Of a stretch of 64,000 nucleotides of DNA, positions 12,799-24,804 are shown one piece after another (position 1 is the stretch's first letter; each line of letters starts with the position of its first letter). The translations under genes were made by a program, and so were the position numbers. The notes beneath the pieces are model-generated. The model saw nothing but the letters and a program-made list of their open reading frames with translations, was not told the origin of the DNA and did not search any database. Source of the DNA: Anastrepha obliqua (taxonomy: Eukaryota > Arthropoda > Insecta > Diptera > Tephritidae); NCBI RefSeq assembly GCF_027943255.1, contig NC_072894.1, forward strand, positions 81,941,601 to 82,005,600, in the 5' to 3' direction.

Positions 12799-13855
12799 TA
12801 TATCAATCATCAGCCGCTTTCTTTCGGTACGAATTTATATTTTTTCTCTGAATTGTGTCTTGTCAGAATTTAGAGTTGTCGAGGTCTTACCTTGGCGGGA
12901 TATTGTCTTAACTGTTTTGTCTGGTCCGGATTTTATTATGCCTGTTTTAAATCCTGCGCAGATGATTCATTGACTGGATTTCCAAAAATTGTCTCGATTA
13001 CGTCTTTTTTGGGGTTTTCAAAGTCGGGATAATGGAGTGCTCTCGTTTTTACATATAAAAAATGTCGAGCATTCGTTATATGAGGAAAAAGCACAAGAAA
13101 GCCACCACAAAACAAAAAAGTAAAAAAGCAACGCAATTTTCGAGCTGATTGAAACTTGCACTTTATTAACCCTCCGTTGGGCACCCAGGTCGGGTCAGAC
13201 GTTTTCCAACTTTGGAGGTGAATTTAACATATTTCTATTCTAGCTAACGATTTGAGCTTCATAAAATATAATTTGCTATCGATTTATATATATAACCTTT
13301 TAAAAAAGACGAAAGAAAATATTTCAAAAGTTACACCTTCGGCTGGGCCACGCGGCTCTGACTGCGCCTATATATTTGAACGCATTTGTATGGGAATATG
13401 TAGCGAATGCGCCACATTTACTTTACTTTACTTTAAATAATAAATACATAAATAAAGGTTGAAAAAAGTTAAGTTTTTTCTCACAGGGTTACAAGAATGT
13501 AATTTACCTGTAACTAAAGCAGATATACACCATGAGTGTTCCGAGGTTTTGAGAACTGGTGTTGTAGAAATTTGTAAACGTGATTTTCCGATCTTCACAA
13601 AAAACACTATGAAGTGGCTTGGCCCGATTCAAATTGAAGGAAACTCTGCAATATCAAAAGTAAATTTCTTTCCATTTCTTTGAATATTCAACAAAATCTA
13701 CAATACAATTAAGCAAAATAACGAATCCTTTTCAGAATGTCCTTAATTATTCAGCTAAAATCCTCGTCATAAGCTGGTCTTGATTGTTAGTCTGCTTTTC
13801 TGTTTAAATCATTAGTGTACCCATGTTGTTGAATAAATCGTTTATCATTGGGCGT
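12799..13855. other. Intergenic, no gene recognised
   Basis: Unassigned sequence between two mobile elements. Short open frames (for example 13459-13683) show no known motif. A TTAACCCTCCGTTGGG string at 13167 looks like a TTAA-type transposon end, but no partner was found. Confidence 0.5.
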
Positions 13856-14254
13856 TGTTGTTGTTGTTGTAGCAGCATAAACATCCCCCATACTTGAATA
13901 CGGGGAATGCTGCTGGAGTGGCAGTCCTTGGGCGTCTTTGCAGTTGATTGGAAATTAGCTTTCATCTTACCCACTTTCAAGAAAGGTACTAAAAACGATC
14001 TACATTTTCTGCCATGTCAAAATTTTTTGAAGCCATCATCCAAAATAAACTTTTATCTGCTGTTAGGAATTTTATTTCTGGAGCAGCACCACTTTATGCC
14101 AAGCCGCTCCGCGGTATCTAATTTAGAAGTATTTTCAGACGGTAATATAGCCGCTTCCCCATTAAGATTTCACGGGGCTAATGCTTTCCGACTTTTCTAA
14201 TGCTTTCGATAGGGTTTCCCATGTTATTCTGTTAAAAAAAATTTGCTCACATTG

Positions 14255-16125
14255 CACAGTGGTCCGACCAGAAGGCGTTGGCGGACAAAATTCAAAAGCT
14301 CAATTAAGCTGAAAATATATATTTAGGGGTTTTAAGGGGGTAGTATGGTTAATTCGGTGTAAAACAAGCATATTTTTCGACATTTTTTTTGTCGACACAG
14401 TTGATTTATTCAAAATTTTAAAATTACTTCATTATAAAGTCATATTTAAAGAATATTGTGTGAAATTTTCATTGATTTTTATGAAGAAATGAGTTGGTGG
14501 CAGCGAATCTTCGCGGACGTCTCATAAAAAAGTTTTATTGCGGTGTCCCTCAGAACTCATTACTGGATCAACTAAAATCAAAAAACCAAATTGATTTCAT
14601 CAGCTAATAAAGTTTCGCAGGTAACAACGTCGAATTTTTTTTTTTTTTTTTAATTTTTTAAAGCGCTTTGAAGTCAAAACACCGATTTTTCATAAAAAAA
14701 ACTTGAAAACTTTGTTGTTTTAAAATATGACAAAATTTAAAAAAAAAAAACTCGACGTCATTACCTCGTGAATAAAGTAAAGAAACAAAAAAACCAAATT
14801 TGAAAAGAATCGGTGCAGTAGATATGAATCTACAGTGGACACCGACCGTAAAAAAGGCAAGTGTGAGAAAAACGCGTTTAAAGATTAGGTAGCTATTTTC
14901 GGCAGCGTGAAATCCGGTTGGAGAGGTAGATACTTAATCCTTTGTGTCTTTGTCAATTTTACTCTAATGCATTTCAAACTTTCACACAATAATCTTAAGA
15001 TGTTATAGAATAATTAAAAAAAAAAAAAAAAAAATGAAAAAAAAAATACCATACTACCCCCTTAAGGATCAGTGATGACGAATCTGACCTTAGTTTTAGC
15101 AAATTTTAAATTCATTGAATACTATAAATACATTTTTACTCCCGTAGTTAGCTGGTGAGTTCATTTTTACATTTTTCACGACCCCAGAGAGTACCACGTG
15201 GAGGTTTACGGTAAGGTTATTCTCTCCTCATTTTTGTTTTTTGTTTTTAGATTTTTTTTATTTTTTATTTTTTTTTTTTTATTTTTTTTTTATTTTTAAT
15301 TTTTAATTTTTTTTTTATTTTTAATTTTTAAATTTTTTTTGTTTTAGTTTTTAAATTTTTTTTTTTTGATATTTAGTTGTTTTTTTGTTTTCCATTTTTA
15401 ATTTTTTTTTATGATTCAGAATCCTCTGTATCTTGTAATTCTAACTTCTTTGACTCAAAACTTTTTTTTTCTGAAGAACGCAAAAAAATAAATAAAAAAA
15501 TTTTGTTTTTTAATAAAATTTTTTTTTTAGTTGTCTCTTAATGCTGATGGGGTCTGTGATGTCTTTTTCTGTCTTTTACACAAAATTGCATAAGCCATAT
15601 GTAACGTTTTGCCTGTGGGTAAATGCACAAAAGCTACATTATTTTTAATTTGCGCAACTTTGCGCAACAGGTTTCAGTTTGAGATCATAGTTGAAATATG
15701 TTTCTACATCACTCAGGTTGATTTCAAGTGGACCGGTGTGGACCACTCGAAAAAATGATCTTTAAAAAAAAAAATTTACGAAAAATTTTGAAATTTCAAA
15801 AAAAAAAAATTGGATTTTGTACCACAACTTAAGAGAATTATTACTGTTTCCGTTAATATATTCAATTATCTTCTTTTTTTTCAATATTTGGTTAACAATC
15901 AAATGGTAATATTTATTTGCAGACATGAAAATGAAACTCTTGTATGAAGTAAGATTTGCATACAATTTAATGTTTAAAGTCAAAAAACTACAATGAAAAA
16001 TGTTTTAAATTAAGTAATATTTTCAGGAAATCTGCCTTGAATATTTAAGAAAACATCTTCATTATCAAATTTTTATTTCAAAAATGTTGAAAAATTGAAT
16101 TTTGTCCGGCCGCCGGACCACTGTG
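14255..16125. mobile_element. Transib-like non-autonomous element inserted in the LINE
   Basis: The ends read CACAGTGGTCCG on both strands, with a second matching block GGACAAAATTCAA further in. The flanking 5-mers are cattg (14250-14254) and catcg (16126-16130), which differ at one position. Heptamer-like CACAGTG ends with a 5-bp duplication are typical of Transib. No transposase is present. The interior has long T-rich tracts (15225-15420), a nested TTAA MITE, and two short blocks shared with the element at 52309-54576. Confidence 0.7.
14336..15061. mobile_element. TTAA-flanked MITE nested in the Transib-like element
   Basis: The inverted repeat GGGGGTAGTATGGT is perfect over 14 bp at both ends. 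TTAA lies at 14332-14335 and 15062-15065. This is the signature of piggyBac-type TTAA integration. No ORF is present. Removing it rejoins a 'tatttaggggttttaaggatc' block that matches the repeat unit near 52757. Confidence 0.8.
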
Positions 16126-16230
16126 CATCGGTTTCCACTCAGTTTTTGCGAGTTGAATTGGATTTACACAATCGTCACTACATGGTTGTCGACAATGTTA
16201 GGTGTCTGCCTTTTGTCTTGTTTATTAAAG

Positions 16231-16532
16231 GTTAGGTTAGGTTGACCTGGCTGGCTGATAACCATCACATAGACCTATTGGCCCTTAGTGGTACCAGATG
16301 GGGCTTGAGCCTTACGTTTCCTTGTAGTAGGCTTCTTGTAATAAGCCTGCGTCTTTTGCGAATCTAAGTAAACTCTGAAGCTCTAACCCCGACAGACATT
16401 CTTGCCTCTCATATTGTAGAGCTCCTAAACATTTCATTCGGTTTCTAGCTAATGCAGAGCAAGAACATAGAAGGTGTTCAAGAGTTTTCTTCTCTTCTAG
16501 TTCATTGCAAAATCTGCAGCTTTAATTGTTTG
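16231..16532 (-). mobile_element. 302-bp retroposon-like insert with a 14-bp target duplication
   Basis: CTTGTTTATTAAAG occurs at 16217-16230 and again at 16533-16546, exactly bordering the insert. The insert begins GTTAGGTTAGGTTGACC. On the minus strand this is a 3' simple-repeat tail, as expected for a 5'-truncated LINE or SINE copy. No coding capacity was recognised. Confidence 0.8.
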
Positions 16533-16861
16533 CTTGTTTATTAAAGATATCGGTACAGTTTCCTCCTTTTCAAATTTTCTACTATACACTAATGGTCTTC
16601 AACGCTCGTAACCTCTCTTTATTCTCAATTGATACAATTAGATATCAATAATACTAACAACTGGTGCATTAAAAATCGTCTTTCTTTAAATATAAATAAA
16701 TGTTTTCATGTTACCTATTCTAAACGCTGTAAAATCACTCAGAGTTCTTATCATATATCCATGTCGGCTCCACAGCGTTCAAATGAAATCAAAGACCTGG
16801 GAGTATTTTTTTACCTAAAGTTTACATTCGCTAATCATATTCACTTATTATTACAAAACCG

Positions 16862-17010
16862 TTTGTTTGTTTGTTTGTTTGTTAACAGTAATAGTAGCCC
16901 CGACAGTGTCGGGCAGATCACCGGTCGTCTTCGTCTAGCTCATCTAGGGGTAGGCCCAGGAAACATGCTGTTTCGACGGGATGGGTCCAGAGGGAGACTC
17001 TTTAGTGTTT
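16862..17010. repeat. (GTTT)n tract plus dispersed-repeat fragment
   Basis: A GTTT microsatellite is followed by a segment ('ggtcgtcttcgtctagctca', 'ggtaggcccaggaaac') that has a diverged counterpart at about 21650-21710, next to the gypsy-like fossil. It is probably an LTR-retroelement fragment inserted in the LINE. Confidence 0.5.
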
Positions 17011-17160
17011 TCAAATCTCTATACGCTTTACAATTTCTTTGAATTTCTTTTTATAAGTAGCTTTATTTATTCTAATCATTATTAATTTTAAACTGTGTTC
17101 TACTTAGCCTACAATAATTTTTATTGTATTCATTCACTAAAAGCTAAATAAATTTTGAAC

Positions 17161-17856
17161 CACCCCGCGTAGTCATTTTGTAATTAAGTTACGCAATTTA
17201 GATATTTTCATCTAATGTGGCTTAAAATCAAAGGCGTTGATGTTTTGAATTTATGCATTTTTGAACTCGTTCCTACTTTGTCAGATAATTGCATACAAAA
17301 AAACTTATGAATAAATATCTTTAAGTGTATTACTGGGTTTCGCGATACCATGGTAATCTACGTCTTGCAGGCAGTTTTCTTACAGTAACTTTTCATCCCC
17401 TTTCGAGCTAGTTCTTTGAAAATTTATTTAAAAATTTTTCTGTATCTTAATGCATACAATAACGTAACTTAGCATTTATTTTAATGCATAACAAATCACT
17501 TTTATTTTATATTTAATTACATTATTCTTCTCATTCAAATACAAAGTGGATGTTTGCTCAGCGTATATTTAATTAATCTTTTTTACCTAAAGATCTTTGC
17601 GCAATACGTTTTAGAGTTGCTTATTCAATGAAATTTTCGATCGTTGGTACATTACTGTAAGAAACATTAAAGATATGTTAAATCCTCGTTCCGTTCTATG
17701 GAAAAAATAAGTGGTCTAACATTTCAACATTAGCATATTTAACAATACAAAAATAAACTATGTAACTTCGCAGTGAATTTTAATGATAAGTAATAATAAT
17801 AATCAAAACCAAGAATAAGGCATCCACATGAAGATGAAAAATGCTGTCCATTAGCA
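17161..17856. other. Prp4 3' flank, no gene seen
   Basis: AT-rich stretch between the LINE tail and the Prp4 stop codon. It probably contains the Prp4 3'UTR (minus strand). No ORF or repeat was recognised. Confidence 0.5.
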
Positions 17857-19544
17857 TCAGCTTTCCGGAGCCCAGAGCTTAAAGGTACGATCGAATGAAG
17901 CCGTTACAATATGTTGCGAATTCGGCGAGATGTCCACGGCCATTATTTTTCCATCATGTCCTAATAACGTTTTTAATGGCTGCCATGTTTTGTTTGACCA
18001 TATTTTTGTAGAACAATCGTAAGACGAAGTAACAAGAAAATTACCACCATCACGTTGGTATTTCACGTCCGATATTAAATTTGTATGCGCAGGCATAGTG
18101 TAAACAGGCTGGCGTCGACGTAAATCCCAAATTTTACAAGTATTATCCTGAGAACCTGTGGCAATATGGAAGCCATTGGGTGAAAAATCCACTCCGAAAA
18201 TAGATCCTAAATGGCCTTCTAGAAACATTACGCATCGACCTGAATTAATTATTATAAAATGAATGATGTCGCATTTCTAATTTTTCAAGTCACATGCTTC
18301 CTACCTGTTCTGAGATCCCACACGCGCCCGAATGAATCAAGTCCACCGGTTACAATAACACTGCCATCGGTTTGGAAGCTCAGACAATGTACGGATTTGG
18401 CATGCCCTTCTTGATGCAAAACTTCTGTTTTCTGTTCTAAATCCCAAAGGCGCCATGAAGAATCATAGCATGCCGTAGCGAGAAATCGACTCGATGGATG
18501 AAATGCTAACTTAGAAACACGATGCGGCATATGACCAGTTATATCAGCTAACGATTCTTCAGAATTGAAGCCCCACAATTTAACAGCACCATCATGTCCT
18601 CCAGAAGCCATTGTCACAACATTACCATCCTCTTGTGACACCCCGGGTCGAAATGCAACACCACCAACGTAACTGGCGTGGCCACGCAGTGTCAGCAATA
18701 ACTTGCAATCTGGTACTGTCCAAACTTTGCATAGCCCTGACCATGATGATGTAAGGAGCAATTTAGAATCTTCACTAAAAGCCACTCCACTAACTGGACG
18801 TGTGTCGCCCACTTGACTGCATTGCGGTGCAAGTGAATGCAGCCTCTTTTGAAGTTCCACCATGCGTCCTGCACGAGTCGCACTTGGTATATCCAGTTGG
18901 CAGCGCGCATGCTCTAGGCGCTCTTTTGCTCGCGGTAATGAATAATCAGCAAGCCAAATTCTTGCAACACGTAAAGCTTCAGGTCCTTCGTGATACCATG
19001 TTGACTCTTGTTCTTTCTGAAGTTGCTTTCGCTCTTCTTCTTCCGTCTGCTTTTGTTTGATCGCATTCTCTCCCAAGCTAGCCAACAATTCTTTTAATCG
19101 ACGTCGCCTCTCAGCAGGTCCTTCGCCAAAATAGCATATTGGTTCATTGAGTTGCCGCAAGTTGGCTTTTATTTCAGCGTCGTCTGTGGAAACATTTATT
19201 TGCCGTGCGCGCTTTTTTCGTTCAAATTCTTTGAGAAGCGCTTCCTTGTCCTTTGCTACTTCAGTTTCCAAGTCGAAATAATCATCATCGATCTTATTTG
19301 CCAATGCACCCGATGTAGGAGGCAAGGAAGGCGCGGAAGGTTTCTTTACTTCTTCATAATCTTCATCGGAGTCGATATCCTCAAGTTGATTCGTTACTCC
19401 ACCACTTGAAGTACAAGTTATTGCTGCAGGATTACCGCTTGAAACAATAGCTGCAGCTTGACGCTTTCTTTCTACTTCCTCAAGTGAACCATAATGAAGC
19501 GTTCGTTGCCTTTTAACATATTGGAGGTCCTCATCGTCGGACAT
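17857..19544 (-). CDS. Prp4: U4/U6 small nuclear ribonucleoprotein Prp4 (60K WD-repeat protein)
   Basis: Two coding exons, 19544-18305 and 18239-17857 (minus strand), are joined across a 65-bp intron with GT-AG borders. They give 540 residues, close to the usual 520-550. The protein is a core component of the U4/U6 and U4/U6.U5 tri-snRNP and acts in spliceosome assembly in the nucleus. The N-terminus is acidic and charged ([15 protein letters not shown]). It leads into a PRP4-type region around residues 110-160 ([20 protein letters not shown]), then a charged helix, then seven C-terminal WD40 repeats visible as GH...WD-type units (for example [60 protein letters not shown]). The start follows an AT-rich leader, and the frame is open throughout. 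It is the only minus-strand cellular gene in the window and appears intact and single-copy. Confidence 0.97.
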
Positions 19545-19671
19545 ATTTTTTTAATTATCAAATAAAAGAACTTAATAAACAAAATTTAAACTTAATTTGT
19601 GCCGAAAGTGAACAAAAACCACAAAAAATTTCAGAAAGCTACCCGGCATCTGAAACAACTTTGTTCATAAC

Positions 19672-19710
19672 TCATCGATAGTCTATCAATGCTTTTGTGC
19701 TATCGATAGA
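19672..19710. promoter_or_regulatory. DRE-type (TATCGATA) promoter motifs upstream of Prp4
   Basis: TATCGATA lies at 19701-19708, with a second ATCGATAG at 19673-19680. They lie about 130-165 bp upstream of the Prp4 start codon. The DRE/DREF motif marks broadly expressed genes in flies, which suits a splicing factor. The two sites face each other across about 20 bp. Confidence 0.65.
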
Positions 19711-20047
19711 TAGAAGTCGGCGCCTTTACATCACATCTCCACAGGCAAATGTTTATGCTGTGTTCCCACGACACCTAATTCGCTCTCTAAATAATTCGCG
19801 AATTACCCTGTTCCCACGCGTATTCGTATTGTTATTTATTCTTTATCACTATTATATGCTATTAATAATTAACTAAAATTTTACATTATTTCATGCGGAA
19901 GATTATATTAATTTGTATCTTCTACCTTCCAGCAATAAGAAAAGGTGTTAGGAAAAAGCAGCATGCCGGTGAAATAGAGAAAAAAGGAGCTGTAACGTTA
20001 GGCTCCGAGAATATACAAACCAAAGAAATGAGGATTAATCGTCTGTG

Positions 20048-20345
20048 AAGACTTAAGTAGGAGAAACCAATAGAAACTACCAATCATAAGAAATTATACT
20101 TACACACACATACTTTCTTGTTACGACATCATCTGCATAAAAATGCAAAACAACTACATTTAGAGGCTTAATAATCATTTCTGCCTTCAAAATTTCACAC
20201 ACGGCACTCCGATTTTATTAGTTTGTTTAGTTGAAATCTCTCAAATCACACACAATACTAGCAAGCATTTACTGAAGTTTTGCTTTGGATTATTAAGGTA
20301 CCTGACATCAACTTGTCAAAATCGCGAAAAATGAAGTAACTGTCA
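20048..20345. repeat. Dispersed repeat family R, copy 1
   Basis: It shares a colinear series of blocks with 21003-21262 and 44206-44580: 'caatrgaaac', 'ataagaaattata', 'cacacacactttcttg', 'gcataaaaatgc', 'attagtttgtttagtt', 'gtcaaaatcgcgaaaaat'. Non-coding and of unknown class. No terminal repeats were resolved. Confidence 0.6.
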
Positions 20346-21002
20346 CGTTCTTTATCCACCTTCACCTTGGCGTTGTTAGAGAAATGTGACGAACAAATTA
20401 ACGAATAGCGCGACTGCCGTAAAAATCGCCGCATATTTTTAGAAATCGTGAAAAAGTGAAGGAACTAAGGATTTTTTCTTGCTGTTGGTTTTGGTTTACT
20501 TTTTATTTTGATTTGAGGCTTAATTTCTATGAATTTCCGATAAAAACCAGGAAAAAACAACGATTGGTTCGTAATTCGCAAGCCAATTGAGACAAAATTA
20601 CTTACAAATGAGCTAATTCGTTCTTAAAATTTTGTATGGCAAACTATGCAAGATTTACCATGTATGGTCATTCACTATGTGGAAAACAAAATTATACTAG
20701 CAAATTCGGCTGCCACGCCGCACTAGGACTAGAAGTAGTAGGAGACGAATTCTGCCCGCTCATTTCACACATATGTATATTCAAAAACCCGTCTAATCAG
20801 TCGTTGCTCAGACGACAACGAAGCAGCATTGATGGAGATTGAGTGAATTTTTTTTCCGAATATCACCAACACAATTTCTTTGTGTGCAAGAATAAACTCC
20901 TGTTACGTCAGCCCATTAGCTGATCCTTTTCACCATGGGAAAATGAATTGCAGATTACAAATGGGAAAGCAAACTACGTGTATGGAAAGGTAGTATTATA
21001 TC
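20346..21002. other. Intergenic, no gene seen
   Basis: Sequence between two copies of repeat family R. No motif was recognised. The 68-codon frame at 20636-20842 has no support. Confidence 0.4.
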
Positions 21003-21262
21003 TCGGTACATGGCAGAATCAAGGTTGAAGAATACAAGGTTACGCCTTCCAAATTCGCTGTGGCGTCAGGTTCCACGAGTAAACAAACAAAAAAGGAAGA
21101 GTAGGCGGAAGCAATGGAAACTACGAAACACAAGAAATTATACACACATGCGACACATGCCACGACACATGCCACGGCGTTATCCGCAAAAACTGCATTT
21201 GAAGGTTTTATATTAATTTGCTCCTTTTCGCACTTTGTTTTGTTTAAACCTTTTAAGTGCAA
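21003..21262. repeat. Dispersed repeat family R, copy 2
   Basis: Second copy of the repeat seen at 20048-20345 and 44206-44580. It carries the 'gaagagtaggcggaagcaatg' block and a local CGACACATGCCA triplication. Open frames here are low-complexity and were not called genes. Confidence 0.6.
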
Positions 21263-21319
21263 TATAAAATATTATTTATTATTTAAATACGTTAAACGTA
21301 GTTTAACTTAGAAACGATG

Positions 21320-21600
21320 TTAGTATATTGTTAATTCAAATAAATCTCTTATAATAACTACTCTGAGTTCGATCACTAGATTGTCAAATAAAATCACAAA
21401 TTAATGGTAACACACTTGCTTTACTTAATTTCCAACACTTTACTTTAAATGTACACAGCTTAAGACTGAATCACTCTATTACTTTTCGTTTATTCGCTTA
21501 CAAGCTCAATTTCCAATGAACACTCTAAGCGCATGCATCTCTGCTTGTATACTACATGTGCTGAATAACTATCGTAATTTCTAGATCTGACAGCTCATAT
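21320..21600 (-). repeat. Probable LTR of the gypsy-like fossil
   Basis: The segment 'ctctgagttcgatcac...caaataaaatcac...cttaagactgaat' is a diverged relative of the solo LTRs at 30512-30765 and 44904-45125. It sits where the 3' LTR of the minus-strand Pol fossil would be expected. Confidence 0.5.
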
Positions 21601-21639
21601 CTTCTGGCGAGTTCTGTTGTTATAGCAGCAAACTTAACT

Positions 21640-24620
21640 CCGTCTTTGCGATGTAGTCCCCTATCGTCTTCGCCTAACTTATTTAACGGTAAACCCAGAA
21701 AACGTCATGTGTCTCACTATCTGCTGTCGCCATCAAGGCTAATTCCTGTTTTTGTTTTGGTTTCGTTCGCTATTACTGCCAGTTCGTTCGCGAAACTTAA
21801 CTATGGAACATTGCCCTCCGCTTTCGATCTAAATGGAGCCAATATTTCCAGATGCACTACTTTGACCTTTCCTTGTCCAGTTTTGCCTTGCTGTATACAA
21901 TACTTCACATCATTTAATCTTTGAATCACCCTGCATGGGCCTTCTCAGTATGCTTGCAGTTTTGGAGAAATCCCTTTCTTTCTTTGCGGATTATAAAGAA
22001 CTACCAAACCACCTTCGCTGAATTCTTCGGAGTTCACAGCACAGTGTTCACAGTAAGGTGTCGAGAAACTCCCATTGCGCCGCAGCCCGTACCGGGCTGT
22101 TAACAGCCACACCTAACCTGGTGAACACACGGTGACCAGGAAACCGACTATTCTGGGGTCGACGCGCCTGGACTTTTTGTATAACTCCTTATACCCACAC
22201 ATGATGAGTGGAACACATATTCTAAGAGACGGTGGTTTTTCGCCGCTGTCATAGGAACTTCATCATATCTGTGCTAGTTTTGTACCGCATCCTCTGTTCC
22301 TGATCGCTTAATTTTCGGGGACTGCTTATTCGTATAGACTTATTTCGCAACTGCCCTGCTACTACAGGCTTTCCGGCTATCCGCAACCCCACGGTAGCTT
22401 AGAATACAGCTTAGTCGTCCGATCCCCAGGGAGCGTAGACTCCTTGGGATGACACCATAGTATGAAAGTATGTATGAGTATAATTTCTTTTATTTGGTTG
22501 TTTTTGTTCACTATGGGCAGCATAAGCATTTTCCATAAATATACGGAAAATGCTGCTGAAGTGACAGTCCTTGGACGAATAGTTGGCACTTATATTTGTG
22601 TTTCAGGATTTCCTTCGCTTGGTATTGCCAGTAGTTTCGCGAATATTCACAATTTTCCACACTGTTCTCCGCTCAAGTTTGGTCGTTCCGAGTATTTGAA
22701 CTACTTTAACATTCCCCGGTACAGTTTTAATTTGCTGTATACGAAACACCACATCATTTAATCTTTTAATCACCTTATATGGACGTTCCCAGGATGCTTG
22801 TAGTTTTGGCGAAACCAAACGTAATGGTAATTATTTCCGTCCCGCTTTATGGATATAGAGCTCCATCTATACCTTTAAAGCTAATCCAATGCACCCAATA
22901 TGCCATAGGACTTTTTATCGCAATTTCGGTTTCCATGATCTTTTCCAGGTGGGCCTCATTCAGTTGACTACTTATCGCACCGGGCTCCCACTCATCATCG
23001 GGTTGCAACATTAGTTAATTAAATAGTCTGATGTCCTCTTATTCTGTATGCGCTAGCGTTTATATCCACAACGAACTTAGGGGCAATACAAAGAAGTTCT
23101 TTCGAGTGCTGAACGGTTCCTCTTATTATTTGTGCCCCGCAAAGGCGCAAATCTTTTTAGTGAGATTCTTCTGATTATGAGATTATGTAGACTCCGAGCA
23201 ACATTTGCGAATCCTGAAGAAAACGACGGTAATACGCACAAGCAGGAAACTGTGCACTTAGTGCACATTTCTTGGTCGTGGCTAACTTTCAACTGACTTT
23301 ATTTTTTCCTTGTCTGCCTCGACGCCTTCGCCTGTCTAAGATACGCGACTTCAGTCGTATCGTATCGTTCAATCGTAGTCCCACAGAAGCAATACGCTGA
23401 ATAACTTCTCCCAATTTTTCAGATGGTCGCTAAAATTTTTACTCATAATGATGATGACATCCAAATAGGCTAAAAACGTTTCCCAAAGGATTCCCCTCAG
23501 TGCCTGCTCCATCATAAGCTCAAAGGCTCCTAGCGCGTTGCATAATCTGAATGGCATCACAGAAAACTAACACAACGCGTCTCCTATGCTGGAGGCTGTC
23601 TTCTCACGATCGTAATCCACAATTTCCGCCTGAGAGTAACCACTTTCCATTTTTTCGCGATAATGGGTGGTTGTCCTTTTTGGTGACTTCTTTCAGCTTT
23701 CTATAATCAACACAAAACCGGGTGCTACAATCTTTCTTTCTAATCAGTACAACCGATCGACCAGCTTATTGATGGATCAATTACTCCACTTCGCTGCATA
23801 TCTTAGAATATCCGATTTGCTTCCTCGCGTTTTGCTAGTTGAACTTGGCGAATAGGCTTTTTATCTGTTGTATTTATTCGACGTTTCACAATGCCATTTC
23901 TAACAAATTTTCCAAAACCACCGTCGATTATATATTTGTATTTCTATAGCAATTTTTTATGAAGTCGGGATTTTTTTTCTTGCTTCCTGGAACTATTCGC
24001 TTTCCTGTTGAGTTCTGTCGTTCATTTTCCAATTATAGCTCCTTCATTCAAAATGAATGCTGACTTTAAATCACACACGCGTTTTTCCCTCTCTTTACCA
24101 GTGTTATTCCTATAATTATATTTGCCGTCTCTTTAGCAGCTTCTATGATCCACTTTTTACCTGTCGCGCAGCCATCTTCCATATTGGGGAATATGACTGC
24201 TTCAAATCTTGGCGGAATCCATTGATGGTGACCTAGGGCCACCTTTCTGCACTGTACCTCATACCTGGAAATCAGAGGTACATCCTTATTCTAAAGCGAT
24301 AGAAACCGCTTACCCACATTCAAAGTAAAACCGGGCAGCAGCATGAAATCAACACCAATTATTCCTTCACCTATGATTTCAGCTAACAAAAATGTTAGAG
24401 CTGGTACCTTTTAGCTTAACGGCTGTTGTGTATCGGGAGCGCAATTGTCAGTCCCAGCGCTTCGATTCTTCTACCTGAGTTCGAGTTCAGTTTGCTGCGT
24501 GGTATACTAGAATTCCGCGCAATATTCTCAGTCTTACCGCAGTTGTAACACTTATATGCGAACTGCTGGGTCGTATCATTTGAGAAAAGACTGTGTTATC
24601 ACTCTCCTAATGGGTTCCTC
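21640..24620 (-). pseudogene. Ty3/gypsy-type gag-pol fossil
   Basis: The minus strand contains, in order, a CCHC zinc-knuckle-like CYNCGKTENIARN near 24545 (last cysteine lost), diverged protease/RT sequence, and an RT block at 23369-23560 (FRLCNALGAFELMMEQALRG, with the YLDD catalytic box changed to YLDV). It then has an integrase C-terminal block at 22603-22818 (PKLQASWERPYKVIKRLND). A second, more diverged copy of the integrase tail lies at about 21790-21960, so the 3' end is duplicated or two copies are nested. RNase H and the integrase core are missing. Many stops; inactive. Confidence 0.75.
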
Positions 24621-24804
24621 CATCAAGGCAGTCTCTCCAACTTCAACCCGATGGACTTTGTGTACTGATTTGCTCAGGAGAACTTTTATTTTTGTTATAC
24701 CAAAAATCGCCCATAATGTTGCTCGAATACAGTGATTCTTTCGGGATTTAGATTCTTAATGCAAAAAATATTTAGATAGAGAATTTTGTATTGATAAATG
24801 TATA

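Larger units (their letters stand above)
13856..17160 (+). mobile_element. Decayed Jockey-like LINE, interrupted by three insertions
   Basis: Reverse-transcriptase fragments run in order: 13930-14254 (WKLAFILPTFKKG...LEQHHFMPSRSAVSNL, then a DFSKAFDRV-like stretch in another frame), 16126-16230, and 16547-16860 (WCIKNRLSLNINKC...SNEIKDLGVFF). The tail (17000-17160) holds AATAAA and ends near 'aaataaattttgaac'. The reading continues across the element at 14255-16125 and the insert at 16231-16532, which shows these came later. A third insertion sits near 16862-17010. The left end overlaps a (GTT)n 'gtagcagcat' unit that recurs near 22510. All frames are broken. Confidence 0.7.

Noticed and set aside
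13167..13200. piggyBac-like end starting TTAACCCTCCG
   Set aside because: No inverted partner with TTAA was found within several kilobases.
16231..16245. TTAGG-type telomere repeat
   Set aside because: Only about two units, at the edge of a dispersed insert with a target duplication; not an interstitial telomere.
18800..19409. Plus-strand open frames across Prp4
   Set aside because: Antisense shadows of the highly conserved Prp4 coding exon.
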